Positions 16,438-25,729 of a stretch of DNA of 64,000 bases are shown piece by piece (the stretch's first letter is position 1; every line of letters begins with the position of its first letter). The position numbers and the translations under genes are program-made. Source of the DNA: Streptomyces brevispora (GTDB lineage: Bacteria; Actinomycetota; Actinomycetes; Streptomycetales; Streptomycetaceae); the NCBI RefSeq assembly GCF_007829885.1, contig NZ_VIWW01000001.1:2914001-2978000 (forward strand). Reading direction: 5' to 3'. Under the pieces are notes generated by a model. The model did not search any database and was not told the origin of the DNA. It saw only the letters and a program-made list of their open reading frames with translations.

Positions 16438-17331
16438 GTGCGGACCTACATCTCGACGGCGCTCTCGGCGGTACTGCTGGTGCTGCTCGTCGTCCTGGTG
16501 CCGCTGAGCGCGCTCTCCGCCTGGGTCGATCTGGAGATCGACAACACGGACCGTTACGTCGCCGCCGTGGCGCCGCTCGCCTCCGACCCCGCTGTGCAGA
16601 ACACCGTGGCCGACCTGATCACCGACGAGGCGATGAAGCAGATCGACGTCGGCCCGCTCGGGGAAACCGTCCGCGCCTTCCTGCACCAGGCCGTGCAGTC
16701 CTTCACCACCACCGATGCCTTCCAGGCCGCCTGGAACGCCGCCAACCGCACCGCCCACGAGGCCGTCACCGCCGCACTGGACGGCCGGAGCGGCGAGAGC
16801 GTCACCATCGACCTGGCTCCCGTGACGGAACAGGTGAAGCGGAACCTGCAGGACAACGGGGTGCCGTTCGCCGACAGCATCCCCATCGAGCACACCGACA
16901 TCCAGATCGTCTCCGCCGACCGGGCCGACCAGCTGCGGCAGAGCTTCCGGTGGCTGCGGGCCGCGAGTATCTGGCCGGCCGTCGGCACGCTGGTGTTCGC
17001 CGTGCTGGCCGTGGGCGTGGCCTGGGTGCGCGGCGGGCCCGGCCGCCGGGGCTCCGCGCTCGCCGCGCTGTCCGCCACCGCCGTCGCCGGAACCGGCTTC
17101 GCGCTCGGCGCACTGCTGCTGCGCGGGGCGCTCGCCTTCGCCCGCAACCGGGTGCTGGCCGAGGTGCCGGGCAGCGAGACCGACGGGGCGGCCGCGGTCT
17201 ACGACGCGCTGACGTCGTCCCTGCGCACGACGGTGTGGATCGTCTTCGGTACGGGGCTGGCCCTGGCGGTGTGCGCGGTGGCGGCCCGGATCTGGGCCCA
17301 GCGGGTGCTGCCCGCACCGTCCGCCGAATGA
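16438..17331 (+). CDS. Hypothetical membrane protein with extracytoplasmic loop
   Basis: About 297 residues. An N-terminal membrane segment (about 4-24) is followed by a 150-residue polar region with Asp/Thr-rich repeats of the form SDPAVQNTVADLITDEAM, then three hydrophobic segments near the C terminus. The topology puts the polar region outside the membrane. The GTG at 16438 is chosen because upstream in-frame sequence is low-complexity; the ribosome site there is weak, so the start is uncertain. The family is common in Streptomyces but has no assigned function that I know. Confidence 0.65.
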   Translation: MRTYISTALSAVLLVLLVVLVPLSALSAWVDLEIDNTDRYVAAVAPLASDPAVQNTVADLITDEAMKQIDVGPLGETVRAFLHQAVQSFTTTDAFQAAWNAANRTAHEAVTAALDGRSGESVTIDLAPVTEQVKRNLQDNGVPFADSIPIEHTDIQIVSADRADQLRQSFRWLRAASIWPAVGTLVFAVLAVGVAWVRGGPGRRGSALAALSATAVAGTGFALGALLLRGALAFARNRVLAEVPGSETDGAAAVYDALTSSLRTTVWIVFGTGLALAVCAVAARIWAQRVLPAPSAE

Positions 17332-17475
17332 CGGCCGCGACCGGGCACCGCTGAGCACCCGGCCCAGGGGCACCGGCCTGCGGGCACCGGCGTGCAGGCC
17401 CCGACATGCGGGCGCCGACGGGCCGGGGAAGAGTGGATTGAGTGCACTGCCGGGCGCGACTGGGAGGTCTTCCGT

Positions 17476-18435
17476 ATGCGAGCCATCACCGTCGGCGCAT
17501 TCCGGGCCGACCCCGCACTGGTCGAGATGCCCAAGCCGGAACCGGCGGCCGGCGAGGTACGGGTGAGGGTCGAGTACGCCTCCCTCAACCCGTACGACTG
17601 GCAGACGGCCGACGGCTCCCTGGAAGGGCTGGTCCCGCATGTGTTCCCGATGGTCATCGGCGTGGACTTCGCGGGCCGGGTGGACATGATCGGCAGCGGC
17701 AGCAACCGTTTCCGGGTCGGCGACAAGGTCTTCGGCCGGGCCGGGCCGCCGGTCGGCGCCGGTACGTACTGCGACTACGTCTGTGTATCGCAGGACGCCG
17801 CCATCACCGTCGTCCCGCCCGGCCTCGACGCCCGGACAGCCGCCGCGCTGCCGTCCGCCGGGATGACGGCCGCGCAGCTCCTGGAGACGGCGGCGCTCCG
17901 CGGCCACGAGAGCCTGCTGATCATCGGCGCGGCGGGCGGCGTCGGCAGCTGTCTGACCCAGCTCGCCAGGGCCCGGGACGTGCGCGTGGTCGCGGCGGTG
18001 CGCGGCGACGAGCGGGCCAGGATGGGGTCGTTGGGCGCCGCCGTCACGATCGACACCACCCGGGGCGTGACGGCCGGCTCGGTACGGGCGGTCTGCCCGG
18101 ACGGCATCGACGCGCTGGCCGACCTGGTCTCCGACACCCCGGAGGCGTTCGCCGCCCACGCCGCGACGGTCCGGCCCGGCGGCATCGCGCTCAGCACCCG
18201 CGGCGTCGCGGCCGGGGCGGTGCTCCCCGAGGGCGTACGCGGCATCGACTTCCGGCTCGACCCGAGCCCCGTCCTGCTGGACGTCCTGGCCGCGGGCGCC
18301 GCGGAAGGGGTGCTGCGCGTACCCATCGACATCGAACTCCCGCTGGAGAAGGCCCCGCAGGCCCTGGACCGCAACCGGACCGGAGGGGCCCGCGGCAAGA
18401 CCGTCATCGTGCTGCGGAACCAGCGACACCGCTGA
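17476..18435 (+). CDS. Zinc-independent quinone oxidoreductase-like (MDR) enzyme
   Basis: 319 residues of the medium-chain dehydrogenase/reductase superfamily. The GroES-like N-terminal domain (SLNPYDWQTADG at about 35; VIGVDFAGRV at about 60) is followed by a Rossmann domain with the NADP-binding motif GAAGGVGS (about 154-161). The zinc-binding Cys/His of alcohol dehydrogenases are absent, which points to an NADPH:quinone reductase-like enzyme. The ATG at 17476 has GGGAGG 8 nt upstream. The substrate is unknown. Confidence 0.87.
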   Translation: MRAITVGAFRADPALVEMPKPEPAAGEVRVRVEYASLNPYDWQTADGSLEGLVPHVFPMVIGVDFAGRVDMIGSGSNRFRVGDKVFGRAGPPVGAGTYCDYVCVSQDAAITVVPPGLDARTAAALPSAGMTAAQLLETAALRGHESLLIIGAAGGVGSCLTQLARARDVRVVAAVRGDERARMGSLGAAVTIDTTRGVTAGSVRAVCPDGIDALADLVSDTPEAFAAHAATVRPGGIALSTRGVAAGAVLPEGVRGIDFRLDPSPVLLDVLAAGAAEGVLRVPIDIELPLEKAPQALDRNRTGGARGKTVIVLRNQRHR

Positions 18436-18552
18436 ACCCACCGCCCCCGCCCGCCCGTCCGCCGGTGTGCCCGCCCGTCCGCCCGCCCGTACCCGCGTGC
18501 AACCCGACGGGCACCTCGTGAGCAGGCGGCCCCGGAACCGGAAGCGGCAGAG

Positions 18553-18717
18553 GTGGCCGAGGTTCAGCAGCAACTCCGCGAACTGGCGGCGGGCATGAGG
18601 TCCAGCGAGGTCCTGACAGGGGTCAGTGCCGAACTCCCGGGCGACGAGGAGGGCGTACTGGCCCCCCTGCGCCAGGAGGTGGCGGCGGCCAGGGCCATCG
18701 CCTCCCCGCAGCCGTAA
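18553..18717 (+). CDS. Possible small protein or gene remnant
   Basis: Open frame of 54 residues from a GTG, VAEVQQQLRELAAGMRSSEV and onward, ending ASPQP. The composition is Ala/Glu/Leu-rich with normal third-position GC. The frame stays open upstream without a good start, so it may be the 3' remnant of a lost gene. I do not recognise it. Confidence 0.3.
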   Translation: MAEVQQQLRELAAGMRSSEVLTGVSAELPGDEEGVLAPLRQEVAAARAIASPQP

Positions 18718-18771
18718 CTCCTGCGAGCCCGCCCGCCGATCGAGGGCGTAACGGTCAACGGACGGCCCCGG

Positions 18772-19176
18772 TCACTCCGCGGGCGGCCCGTCCCCCCGCA
18801 ACCGCTCCATCTCGCGCCGGTCGCGCTTCGTCGGCCGCCCCGTCCCCCGGTCCCGCACCGGCACCTGGATCGCGGCCTCGCGCGGCGGCGGAGGCGGACT
18901 GTTGTCGACGAAGCACTCCGCCGCCACCGGAGGTCCGACCCGCTTCTTCACGATCTTCGACACGACCACGACCCGGTCCCGGCCCGCGTGCCGGAGCCGT
19001 ACCTCGTCGCCGACGTGCAACGCCTGGGCCGGCTTGGCGCGCTCACCGGCCACCTTCACATGACCCGCGCGACAGGCCGCGGCAGCCTGCGCACGCGTTT
19101 TCGTCAGCCGGACCGACCAGATCCAGACGTCGACCCGAACGCTGCCCGCCGCCTGCGGTGCCTCACCGGAAACCAT
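18772..19176 (-). CDS. S4-domain RNA-binding protein (Hsp15-like)
   Basis: 134 residues. An S4 RNA-binding domain spans about 14-75 (VDVWIWSVRLTKTRAQA, then CRAGHVKVAGERAKPAQALHVGDEV), followed by a basic tail rich in Arg/Lys. This is the Hsp15/RluS-like family, which binds structured RNA, including stalled large ribosomal subunits in E. coli. The ATG at 19176 is preceded by GGAGG 3 nt away and by a -10 box TACAGT 7 nt away; the mRNA may be leaderless. Confidence 0.85.
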   Translation of the reverse strand: MVSGEAPQAAGSVRVDVWIWSVRLTKTRAQAAAACRAGHVKVAGERAKPAQALHVGDEVRLRHAGRDRVVVVSKIVKKRVGPPVAAECFVDNSPPPPPREAAIQVPVRDRGTGRPTKRDRREMERLRGDGPPAE

Positions 19177-19183
19177 GCCTCCG

Positions 19184-19189
19184 ACTGTA
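19184..19189 (-). promoter_or_regulatory. -10 box TACAGT before the S4-domain gene
   Basis: TANNNT hexamer ending 7 nt before the ATG at 19176, the spacing of a leaderless transcript. No clear -35. Confidence 0.45.
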
Positions 19190-19457
19190 GTGCGCCCCGA
19201 TGCGCGAGGAACCGGGCCGCTCGCGTCAGCCTGGCAACTCAGCACTACAGGAATACATGTGAATGACGTACATCAGACCACCACGTCACGGTGACAGGAC
19301 TCGGTCCGGAATCGATTTCGGCTCAGTTGTCCCTCAGGCGGGCCGCGCCACCGAACGGCCGGATCCGGCCGCTAACCTTACGTATCCGCCCTGGCCAGGG
19401 ATCAATTCCCGCAGTACGGACATACATCGCACCCAACTCACGTGAAAGGCCTCGCCC

Positions 19458-21032
19458 ATGGGCATTCGGAGCTTGCTGCGCAAGGTGTTCGGCCGTGACG
19501 TCACGGAGCAGGACGGCCCGACGACGGCCACGGTCCCGCCCCAGGGCGAGCGCACCCGGCCCACGGAGTCGGAGTCGGTGGCGGTGGACGAACCGGTTGC
19601 GCAGGCTGTGTCGGAGTCCGAACCCGCCCCGGCCACCAAGGCATCGGTGCCGGCCCCGGCCTCCTCCACGTCCCGGTCCGCCATCTCCGAGTCCGGCGCC
19701 TCCGGGTCCGCCAAGAACGACGGTGAACTGGCGGCGGACCTGGTGGCAGCCGCCTTCGACAAGGCCGCCGCCCCCACGCCCAAGGCGACCCCCCTGGTTC
19801 CGTCGCAGGGCTCCGGGTCCAGGACGAAGGCCGCGGAGGCGAAGCCGGAAACGAAGCCGGAGCCGAAGCCGAAGCCGGAACCGGAACCGGAGACGGAGAC
19901 GAAGACGGAACCCACTCAGCTTGAGGAAGCAGCGGAGTCCGTGGCCCCGGAGCCCGTTGAGACTCCGGCCGCGGCCCCCGCCGAGCCGGTCGCCGAGTCG
20001 GTCGCCGCAGCCGAGACCGCGCCCGACCCGGTTGCCTCCGCCGAGACCGCGCCCGACCCGGTTGCCTCCGCCGAGACCGCGCCCGGGCCGATCACCATCG
20101 ACATGAACCCGGACCCCGAACCGGAGCCGGTAGTCGAAGCAGAGCCGGTACTCGAAGCGGAACCGGTAGTCGAACGGGAACCGGCACCGGAGCCCGTACC
20201 CGTCACAGCGGAGTCCGCGCCCGAAGCACAACCGGAACCGGAACCGGCCGTCCCCGCGGCCGCCGCGCCCACCACGGAGACCTCCACGGCCCCAGAGGCC
20301 CCACAGTCCCCGGAGACCCCCGTGGCCTCCGAAACCCCCCAGGCCCCCGCCGACGGCAAGCCCGCGCTCTCCCTCGCCCGGGTCAAGTCCCGCGCGCCCG
20401 AGCTCGTCGCCCCGTACAAGGCCGCCCAGGCCGGGCTGACGGCGCACGGGCTGACCGGGCTGCGGGCCACCGTCTACCTGGTCCTGGACCGCTCCGGCTC
20501 CATGCGGCCGTTCTACAAGGACGGCAGCGCCCAGCACCTGGGCGACCGCACCCTCGCCCTCGCCGCGCACCTGGACGAGAGCGCCGCTGTCCAGGTCGTC
20601 TTCTTCTCGACGGACATCGACGGCACCGGCACGGTCGAGCTGGACGGCCACGAGGGCCGCATCGACGAACTGAACGCGGGCCTCGGCCGGCTCGGCCGGA
20701 CGAACTACCACCGCGCCGTCGAGGAGGTCGTCGCGCACTACGAGAAGTCCGAGGCCACCGGCCCCGCGCTGGTGATCTTCCAGACGGACGGCCCGCCGGA
20801 CGCCAAGCAGGCCGCCCGCCAGGCCCTGACGGACGCGGCACGACTGCCGCTGTTCTTCCAGTTCGTCGCGTTCGGCGACGAGGACGCGAAGGGCTTCGAC
20901 TTCCTGCGGAAGCTGGACGCCCCGAACGCCGGCTTCTTCCACGCGGGCCCCGCCCCGCGCGAGGTCGCGGACGCCGCGTTCTACCGCGAGGTGCTCGCCG
21001 CGCTGCCCGCCTGGGTCGCCGCCGGCGCCTGA
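19458..21032 (+). CDS. VWA-domain protein, TerF-like, with Pro/Glu-rich linker
   Basis: 524 residues. A short basic N terminus ([14 protein letters not shown]) is followed by about 280 residues of Pro/Glu/Ala low-complexity linker, then a von Willebrand A domain (about 325-520). The MIDAS motif DRSGSM (about 345) and a later TDGPPD suggest metal-dependent protein binding. The VWA part resembles the TerF-type domains of tellurite/stress clusters. The linker contains 2.5 copies of a 10-residue repeat. The last 52 nt overlap the 3' end of the convergent histidine kinase gene. No other ter gene is visible nearby. Confidence 0.82.
   Translation: MGIRSLLRKVFGRDVTEQDGPTTATVPPQGERTRPTESESVAVDEPVAQAVSESEPAPATKASVPAPASSTSRSAISESGASGSAKNDGELAADLVAAAFDKAAAPTPKATPLVPSQGSGSRTKAAEAKPETKPEPKPKPEPEPETETKTEPTQLEEAAESVAPEPVETPAAAPAEPVAESVAAAETAPDPVASAETAPDPVASAETAPGPITIDMNPDPEPEPVVEAEPVLEAEPVVEREPAPEPVPVTAESAPEAQPEPEPAVPAAAAPTTETSTAPEAPQSPETPVASETPQAPADGKPALSLARVKSRAPELVAPYKAAQAGLTAHGLTGLRATVYLVLDRSGSMRPFYKDGSAQHLGDRTLALAAHLDESAAVQVVFFSTDIDGTGTVELDGHEGRIDELNAGLGRLGRTNYHRAVEEVVAHYEKSEATGPALVIFQTDGPPDAKQAARQALTDAARLPLFFQFVAFGDEDAKGFDFLRKLDAPNAGFFHAGPAPREVADAAFYREVLAALPAWVAAGA
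20011..20085 (+). repeat. In-frame 30-nt tandem repeat in the VWA gene
   Basis: Two perfect 30-nt units plus a half unit, each encoding [10 protein letters not shown]. They lie in the acidic linker and are prone to copy-number change. Confidence 0.95.
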
Positions 21033-22192
21033 TCGACCGGCAGGCGTACGGTCACGGCGAGCCCGCCCTCCGGGCCCGGCACCGCCGTGACCGTACCGCC
21101 ATGCGCCACCGCTATAGAACGTACGATCGAAAGACCGAGCCCTGAGCCGGGCCCCATCCGGTCCTTGCCCTCACCCCGCCGGAACGGCTCGAACAGCCCG
21201 GGAATGTCCACCCCGTCCACCACCGGACCGGAGTTGGACACCCGGAGCACCCCGCTCCTCCCGCGCACGCCTCTGCCGCCGGTGACCAGGGACACCTCCA
21301 CCGTCCCGCCGGCCACGTTGTACGTCACCGCGTTGGCCAGCAGATTGGCCACCAGCTGGGCCAGCAGCATCCGGTTCCCCAGCACCGAGCAGGGCACCGT
21401 CTCGACGCTCACCCCCGGATGCCGGCCCGCCTCCTCCGCCACCACCTGGGCCAGGTCCACGGCCTCCCGCTCGCCCTTCACGAGCCCGCGCTCACTGCGC
21501 GCCAGCACCAGCAGCCCCTCGATGAGCCGCTCGCTGCGCCGGTTGCTGTCCAGCAGCGTCTGCCGGGTCCGTACGAGGTCGTCCGGCGTCGGGTCGTCCA
21601 GGCCGACCTGGATCGCCGCCCGCTGGGTGGCCAGCGGGGTCCGCAGCTCGTGCGAGGCGTTGGCGATGAACCGCCGCTGGCTGTCGAAGGCCCTCTCCAG
21701 CCGGGCGAGCAGCGCGTCGAGCGTGTCGCCGAGCTCCTTGAGCTCGTCGTCGGGGCCGCTGGAGGCGATCCGCTCGTGCAGCGTGTGCTCGGAGAGCCGG
21801 CGCGCCTTGGCGGTCATGGCGTGCACGGGCCGCAGGACCCGCCCCGCGGTCCACCACCCGACGCCCACCGCGCAGGCCGTCATCACGAGCAGCGAGGCGG
21901 CGGACCAGATGAGCAGCTGATGACCGGCCGCGTCGCTGACGTGGTCGGTGAGGTCGTAGACGGTCGGCGGTCCGAGGCGCCGGCGGGTGACGAGGGGGCC
22001 GTTCACCGCGTAGCCGGGCTGGACGACCGCGGCCGTGCGGGCGATGGAGCGGGCCTGCGAGTCCGTACCGGCGCGGGAGGCCAGGTTGACGGTGACCAGC
22101 AGGGCCGTACCGAGGACCAGGAACACCCCGCCGTACACGAGCGCGATCCGGGTCCTGATCGTGGAGTGCGGCACCCGGGCCGGATGCCTCAC
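20981..22192 (-). CDS. Two-component sensor histidine kinase
   Basis: 403 residues. Two membrane segments (about 15-37 and 93-113) bracket a short extracytoplasmic loop. A HAMP-like linker follows, then the dimerisation box NASHELRTP with the phosphoacceptor His at 181 and a HATPase domain (N box [10 protein letters not shown] box GSGLGLSI). The GTG start at 22192 overlaps the TGA of the response regulator gene by four bases (GTGA), so the pair is cotranslated. The 3' end overlaps the convergent VWA gene by 52 nt. The signal sensed is unknown. Confidence 0.92.
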   Translation of the reverse strand: MRHPARVPHSTIRTRIALVYGGVFLVLGTALLVTVNLASRAGTDSQARSIARTAAVVQPGYAVNGPLVTRRRLGPPTVYDLTDHVSDAAGHQLLIWSAASLLVMTACAVGVGWWTAGRVLRPVHAMTAKARRLSEHTLHERIASSGPDDELKELGDTLDALLARLERAFDSQRRFIANASHELRTPLATQRAAIQVGLDDPTPDDLVRTRQTLLDSNRRSERLIEGLLVLARSERGLVKGEREAVDLAQVVAEEAGRHPGVSVETVPCSVLGNRMLLAQLVANLLANAVTYNVAGGTVEVSLVTGGRGVRGRSGVLRVSNSGPVVDGVDIPGLFEPFRRGEGKDRMGPGSGLGLSIVRSIAVAHGGTVTAVPGPEGGLAVTVRLPVDQAPAATQAGSAASTSR

Positions 22193-22842
22193 AGTGCGTA
22201 CCCGACACCCTGCACGGTACGGATCACGGCCGGTTCACCGAGCTTGCCGCGCAACTTGCTCATGCAGACGCGGACGGCCCCGGTGAAGGGGTCCGCGTTG
22301 GCGTCCCAGGCCCGCTCGAGCAGTTCCTCCGCGCTGACCGTCCCGCCGTCGGCCTCCAGCAGGAGTTGCAGCACGGTGAACTCCTTCGGCGAGAGGTCCA
22401 GTTCGTGCCCGTCCCGGGACGCGGTACGCCGTACGGTGTCGAGCCGGATGCCGTACCGCTCCAGCTGCGGCGGTACGGGCCGGGCGCTGCGCCGCCGCAG
22501 CGCGCGTACCCGCGACACCAGCTCGGGGAACTCGAACGGCTTGCCCAGGTAGTCGTCGGCGCCCAGGTCGAGCCCGGCCACCCGGTCCTCCATGGACCCG
22601 GCGGCGGTCAGCATCAGAATCCTGGTCCGGGAACCGGAGGCCACGAGCCCGCGGGCCACGTCGTCGCCGTGCACCCGGGGCAGATCGCGGTCCAGGACGA
22701 CGACGTCGTAGTCGTGCAGCCCCAGATAGGCCTGGGCGGCATCACCGCTGTACACCGTGTCGACGGCGAACCCCGCCCGCCGCAGCCCGGTGGCGACGAG
22801 CTCCGCCAGGATCTCCTCGTCCTCGGCGACCAGTACCCGCAT
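22189..22842 (-). CDS. OmpR-family response regulator
   Basis: 217 residues. The receiver domain has the acidic pair ED at 8-9, the phosphoacceptor Asp at 51 (VVLDRDLP) and the conserved Lys in GKPFEF; the winged-helix DNA-binding domain follows (LSPKEFTVLQLLLEADGG, RTVQGVGY). The ATG at 22842 has GCAGGGGA upstream. A longer frame to 23085 passes through the 12-nt repeat array and is not needed. It is cotranscribed with the kinase gene and divergent from metG. Confidence 0.92.
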   Translation of the reverse strand: MRVLVAEDEEILAELVATGLRRAGFAVDTVYSGDAAQAYLGLHDYDVVVLDRDLPRVHGDDVARGLVASGSRTRILMLTAAGSMEDRVAGLDLGADDYLGKPFEFPELVSRVRALRRRSARPVPPQLERYGIRLDTVRRTASRDGHELDLSPKEFTVLQLLLEADGGTVSAEELLERAWDANADPFTGAVRVCMSKLRGKLGEPAVIRTVQGVGYAL

Positions 22843-22918
22843 CGTGATGTCCCCTGCCTCGTGCACGCGTGTCCACTCCCTCCCAGGATGCGTCTTTGCT
22901 ACGGGAAGCGATGTTTCG

Positions 22919-23014
22919 CAAAGCTCTCCGCGAAGCTCCCGGCGAAGCTCCCTCCGGGCCCCCTCGTGAAACTCTCCGGGAAAGTCTCCGCGAATCCCTC
23001 CATGAAAGTCTCCG
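22919..23014. repeat. Array of eight 12-nt degenerate repeats
   Basis: Eight units in exact 12-nt register with consensus CGAAAGTCTCCG (for example TGAAAGTCTCCG, GGAAAGTCTCCG, CGAAGCTCCCGG). The array fills the spacer between the response regulator start and the metG promoter. Read in one + frame it encodes RESL/REAP-like tetrapeptides. Confidence 0.9.
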
Positions 23015-23061
23015 TGCCCGGTGCCGGGTTTATCGGTGCGAGTGGATCTCCCACGGACCGT

Positions 23062-23067
23062 TAGGAT
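23062..23067 (+). promoter_or_regulatory. -10 box TAGGAT for leaderless metG mRNA
   Basis: TAGGAT ends 7 nt before the metG ATG at 23075, the usual leaderless spacing. No clear -35 box. Confidence 0.55.
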
Positions 23068-23074
23068 TTCGCCC

Positions 23075-24688
23075 ATGGCGGCCACTGGATCAGAGAAGCA
23101 GGGGGGCGAGGACGTGAAGAGTTTCTACGTCTCGACCCCCATTTACTACGTCAACGACGCTCCTCACCTGGGCCACGCCTACACGACCGTCGCAGGCGAC
23201 GTGCTCACCCGCTGGCACCGCCAGCGCGGCGAGAAGGTGTGGTACCTCACCGGCACGGACGAGCACGGTCAGAAGATCATGCGCACGGCCGAGGCGAACG
23301 ACGTCACTCCCCAGGAGTGGTGCGACAAGCTCGTCGAGGAGGCCTGGAAGCCCCTCTGGGAGCACCTCGGCATCGAGAACGACGACTTCATCCGTACGAC
23401 GGAGAAGCGGCACACCGACCGTGTGCAGGAGTTCGTGCAGGACCTGTACGACAAGGACGAGATCTACAAGGGCGGGTACGAAGGCCCTTACTGCGTGGGC
23501 TGCGAGGAGTACAAGCTCCCCGGCGACCTCGTCGAGGACGAGAACGGCGTCAAGCTGTGCCCCGTCCACAAGAAGCCGGTGGAGATCCTCAAGGAGGAGA
23601 ACTACTTCTTCAAGCTGAGCGAGTACGGCCCGAAGCTGCTGGAGTTCTACGCGGCCAACCCCGGCTTCATCCAGCCGGAGTCCGCGCGCAACGAGATCGT
23701 GAACTTCGTCAAGCAGGGGCTCCAGGACCTGTCGATCTCCCGCTCGACGTTCGACTGGGGCGTCCCGGTCCCGTGGGACGACAAGCACGTCATCTACGTG
23801 TGGGTAGACGCGCTGCTCAACTACGCGACGGCGGTCGGCTACGGCGCCAATCAGGAGAAGTTCGACGCTACGTTCCCGGCGAACGTGCACCTGATCGGCA
23901 AGGACATCCTGCGCTTCCACTCGGTGATCTGGCCCGCGATGCTGATGGCACAGGGCCTGCCGCTGCCCGGCAAGGTCGTCGCCAACGGCTGGCTGATGGT
24001 CGGCGGCGAGAAGATGTCCAAGTCGAACCTGACGGGCATCAAGCCGCAGGACCTGACCTCGCACTTCGGCGTGGACGCGTACCGCTGGTACTTCCTGCGG
24101 GCCATCGCGTACGGCAGCGACGGCTCGTTCTCCTGGGAGGACTTCACCGCCCGCTACACCTCCGAGCTCGCCAACGACTACGGCAACCTGGCCTCGCGCC
24201 TCGCGGCCATGGTCGGCAAGTACTACGGCGGCGTCCTCCCCGAGGCCACGGCCGCGGGCGAGGCCGAGCAGGCGGTGCGGGACGGGCTGGCGAAGGCCGT
24301 CACCACGGCCGACCTGAAGATCGGTGAGGAGCTTGACTTCCAGTCCGGCATCCTGGCGATCTTCGACTTCGTCAAGCAGGTCAACGGCTACATCACGGAG
24401 CAGGAGCCGTGGAAGGTCGCCAAGGACGAGTCGCCGGAGGGCCGGGCCCGCCTCGCGACGATCCTGTACACGGCCGCCGAGGCGCTGCGCGGTGTCGCGG
24501 TGCTGCTGAACCCGATCATGCCGGACACCTCGCAGAAGCTGTGGGAGTCCCTGGGCGCCGAGGAGTCCCTGGGCGCGCTGTCCGACCAGCGCGTGCAGGA
24601 CGCCGCCACCTGGGGCCGGCTGGCGGCCGGTTCGACGGTGACGAAGGGCGCGGTGCTGTTCCCGCGCCTGGAGGAGAAGCCCGCGTAA
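23075..24688 (+). CDS. metG: Methionyl-tRNA synthetase
   Basis: 537 residues. Class I synthetase: the HIGH-type motif is HLGH at about 30, the zinc-knuckle Cys residues (CVGC and later CPVH) at about 140-170, and KMSKS at about 315. It charges initiator and elongator tRNA-Met. There is no C-terminal tRNA-binding (EMAP-like) extension. The ATG at 23075 is favoured by the -10 box 7 nt upstream. An alternative GTG at 23114, before KSFYVSTP, has a strong GGGGGCGAGG in front, so both starts may be used. A terminator follows the stop. Confidence 0.97.
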   Translation: MAATGSEKQGGEDVKSFYVSTPIYYVNDAPHLGHAYTTVAGDVLTRWHRQRGEKVWYLTGTDEHGQKIMRTAEANDVTPQEWCDKLVEEAWKPLWEHLGIENDDFIRTTEKRHTDRVQEFVQDLYDKDEIYKGGYEGPYCVGCEEYKLPGDLVEDENGVKLCPVHKKPVEILKEENYFFKLSEYGPKLLEFYAANPGFIQPESARNEIVNFVKQGLQDLSISRSTFDWGVPVPWDDKHVIYVWVDALLNYATAVGYGANQEKFDATFPANVHLIGKDILRFHSVIWPAMLMAQGLPLPGKVVANGWLMVGGEKMSKSNLTGIKPQDLTSHFGVDAYRWYFLRAIAYGSDGSFSWEDFTARYTSELANDYGNLASRLAAMVGKYYGGVLPEATAAGEAEQAVRDGLAKAVTTADLKIGEELDFQSGILAIFDFVKQVNGYITEQEPWKVAKDESPEGRARLATILYTAAEALRGVAVLLNPIMPDTSQKLWESLGAEESLGALSDQRVQDAATWGRLAAGSTVTKGAVLFPRLEEKPA

Positions 24689-24708
24689 CGGCATGTACGT
24701 ACGCGAGG

Positions 24709-24738
24709 AGGGCGGGACCGTGCTGACGGTCCCGCCCT
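24709..24738 (+). terminator. Terminator after metG
   Basis: A perfect 13-bp stem, AGGGCGGGACCGT with its complement, around the tetraloop GCTG, followed by TTCTCGTGTG. It lies 20 nt after the metG stop. Confidence 0.8.
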
Positions 24739-24873
24739 TCTCGTGTGTCCGGTGCGCTTGCGTTCAGCGGGCCCCGTTCTTGGGCGGTTCGGTGTCCGGT
24801 TCGATGCCCACCGGGTCGGGCGGTCTCGAGGCCACGGTCCGCGGACCTGGCACGCAGCGACTTCAGCCGCTGT

Positions 24874-25719
24874 TCAGCCGCTCAGGTACGCGACGTCCCC
24901 CATCACGACGACGGGGTCCTTGGCCGGGTCGAGCAGGCCCAGCAGCTCTCTCATCCGGTCGTAGGTGATCGAGACACAGCCCTGGGTGGGGCCGCCGTGG
25001 TCGACGTGGATCCAGATGCCGCCGCCGCGTTCCGTGCCGAGGGGGCGGGTGTGGTCCAGCGGGGAGGTGCCGGGGAGGCGGTTGTAGTCGATGGCGATGA
25101 CGTAGTCGAAGGAACCCTCCAACGGCTCCCCCTGGAAGCCCTCGCCCTCCACCTTGAAGTCCGGGTTCAGGTCGTACGGGAACACCGTGGCCGGGGGATC
25201 GAGCCGGCCGCCCGCCGATGTCAGCGTGAAGACGCCGACGGGGGTGCGGAGATCGCCCTCCCAGTGCTCGGCCGTCCAGCCGTTCAGGGCGTTGTGGGCG
25301 GGCCAGGGTGCCGCGGCCGCCCGCCAGTCCGCGGCGGGGCCGTCCCGGGTGTAGAGCACGGCGGTGGCCAGGCTGGAGTCCGGGGAATCGCCGGTGACGA
25401 CGAACGCCTGGCGGGTGCCGACCGGGATCTCGGCCCTGGTCCGCGGGCCCAGCCCCGGAATCTCCCGCGGCGGGGTGGGCGACGGTCCGGGCGGTACGGC
25501 GGCGGGCCCGGCGGGCGACGACTCCGACGAGGGCTGCGCGGGGGACGGCGCACCGGACCCCGGTGGGCCGGGAACCTCGGGGGCGCCCGCGGCCTTCGTG
25601 CGCGCACCGCTCCCGCCCGTACCGAAGCCGCCCGTTCCGCATCCGGCCAGCAGCAGGACGAGGACGGCGCAGACGACATACGGGAGCCGCAGAGGAACGC
25701 TCGAACGGGGCACGGACAC
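24874..25719 (-). CDS. L,D-transpeptidase (YkuD-like) lipoprotein
   Basis: 281 residues. A signal peptide with lipobox LLAGC (Cys at about 27) is followed by a Pro/Ser/Gly linker and a YkuD-like catalytic domain in the C-terminal half. The motif IWIHVDHGGPTQGCVSI supplies the active-site His and Cys. Such enzymes crosslink or modify peptidoglycan at the cell surface. The GTG at 25719 has GAGGAG 8 nt upstream. A 48-codon ORF ends 10 nt before it and may be cotranscribed. Confidence 0.85.
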   Translation of the reverse strand: MSVPRSSVPLRLPYVVCAVLVLLLAGCGTGGFGTGGSGARTKAAGAPEVPGPPGSGAPSPAQPSSESSPAGPAAVPPGPSPTPPREIPGLGPRTRAEIPVGTRQAFVVTGDSPDSSLATAVLYTRDGPAADWRAAAAPWPAHNALNGWTAEHWEGDLRTPVGVFTLTSAGGRLDPPATVFPYDLNPDFKVEGEGFQGEPLEGSFDYVIAIDYNRLPGTSPLDHTRPLGTERGGGIWIHVDHGGPTQGCVSITYDRMRELLGLLDPAKDPVVVMGDVAYLSG

Positions 25720-25729
25720 GGGGGGCTCC

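Noticed and set aside
19434..19447. Third parS site before the VWA gene
   Set aside because: AACTCACGTGAAAG matches only 10 of 14 positions and loses symmetry, so it is probably chance.
22869..23117. Protein-coding gene through the 12-nt repeat array on the + strand
   Set aside because: The open frame is a product of the 12-nt period. No ribosome site, and it would overlap the metG start in another frame.
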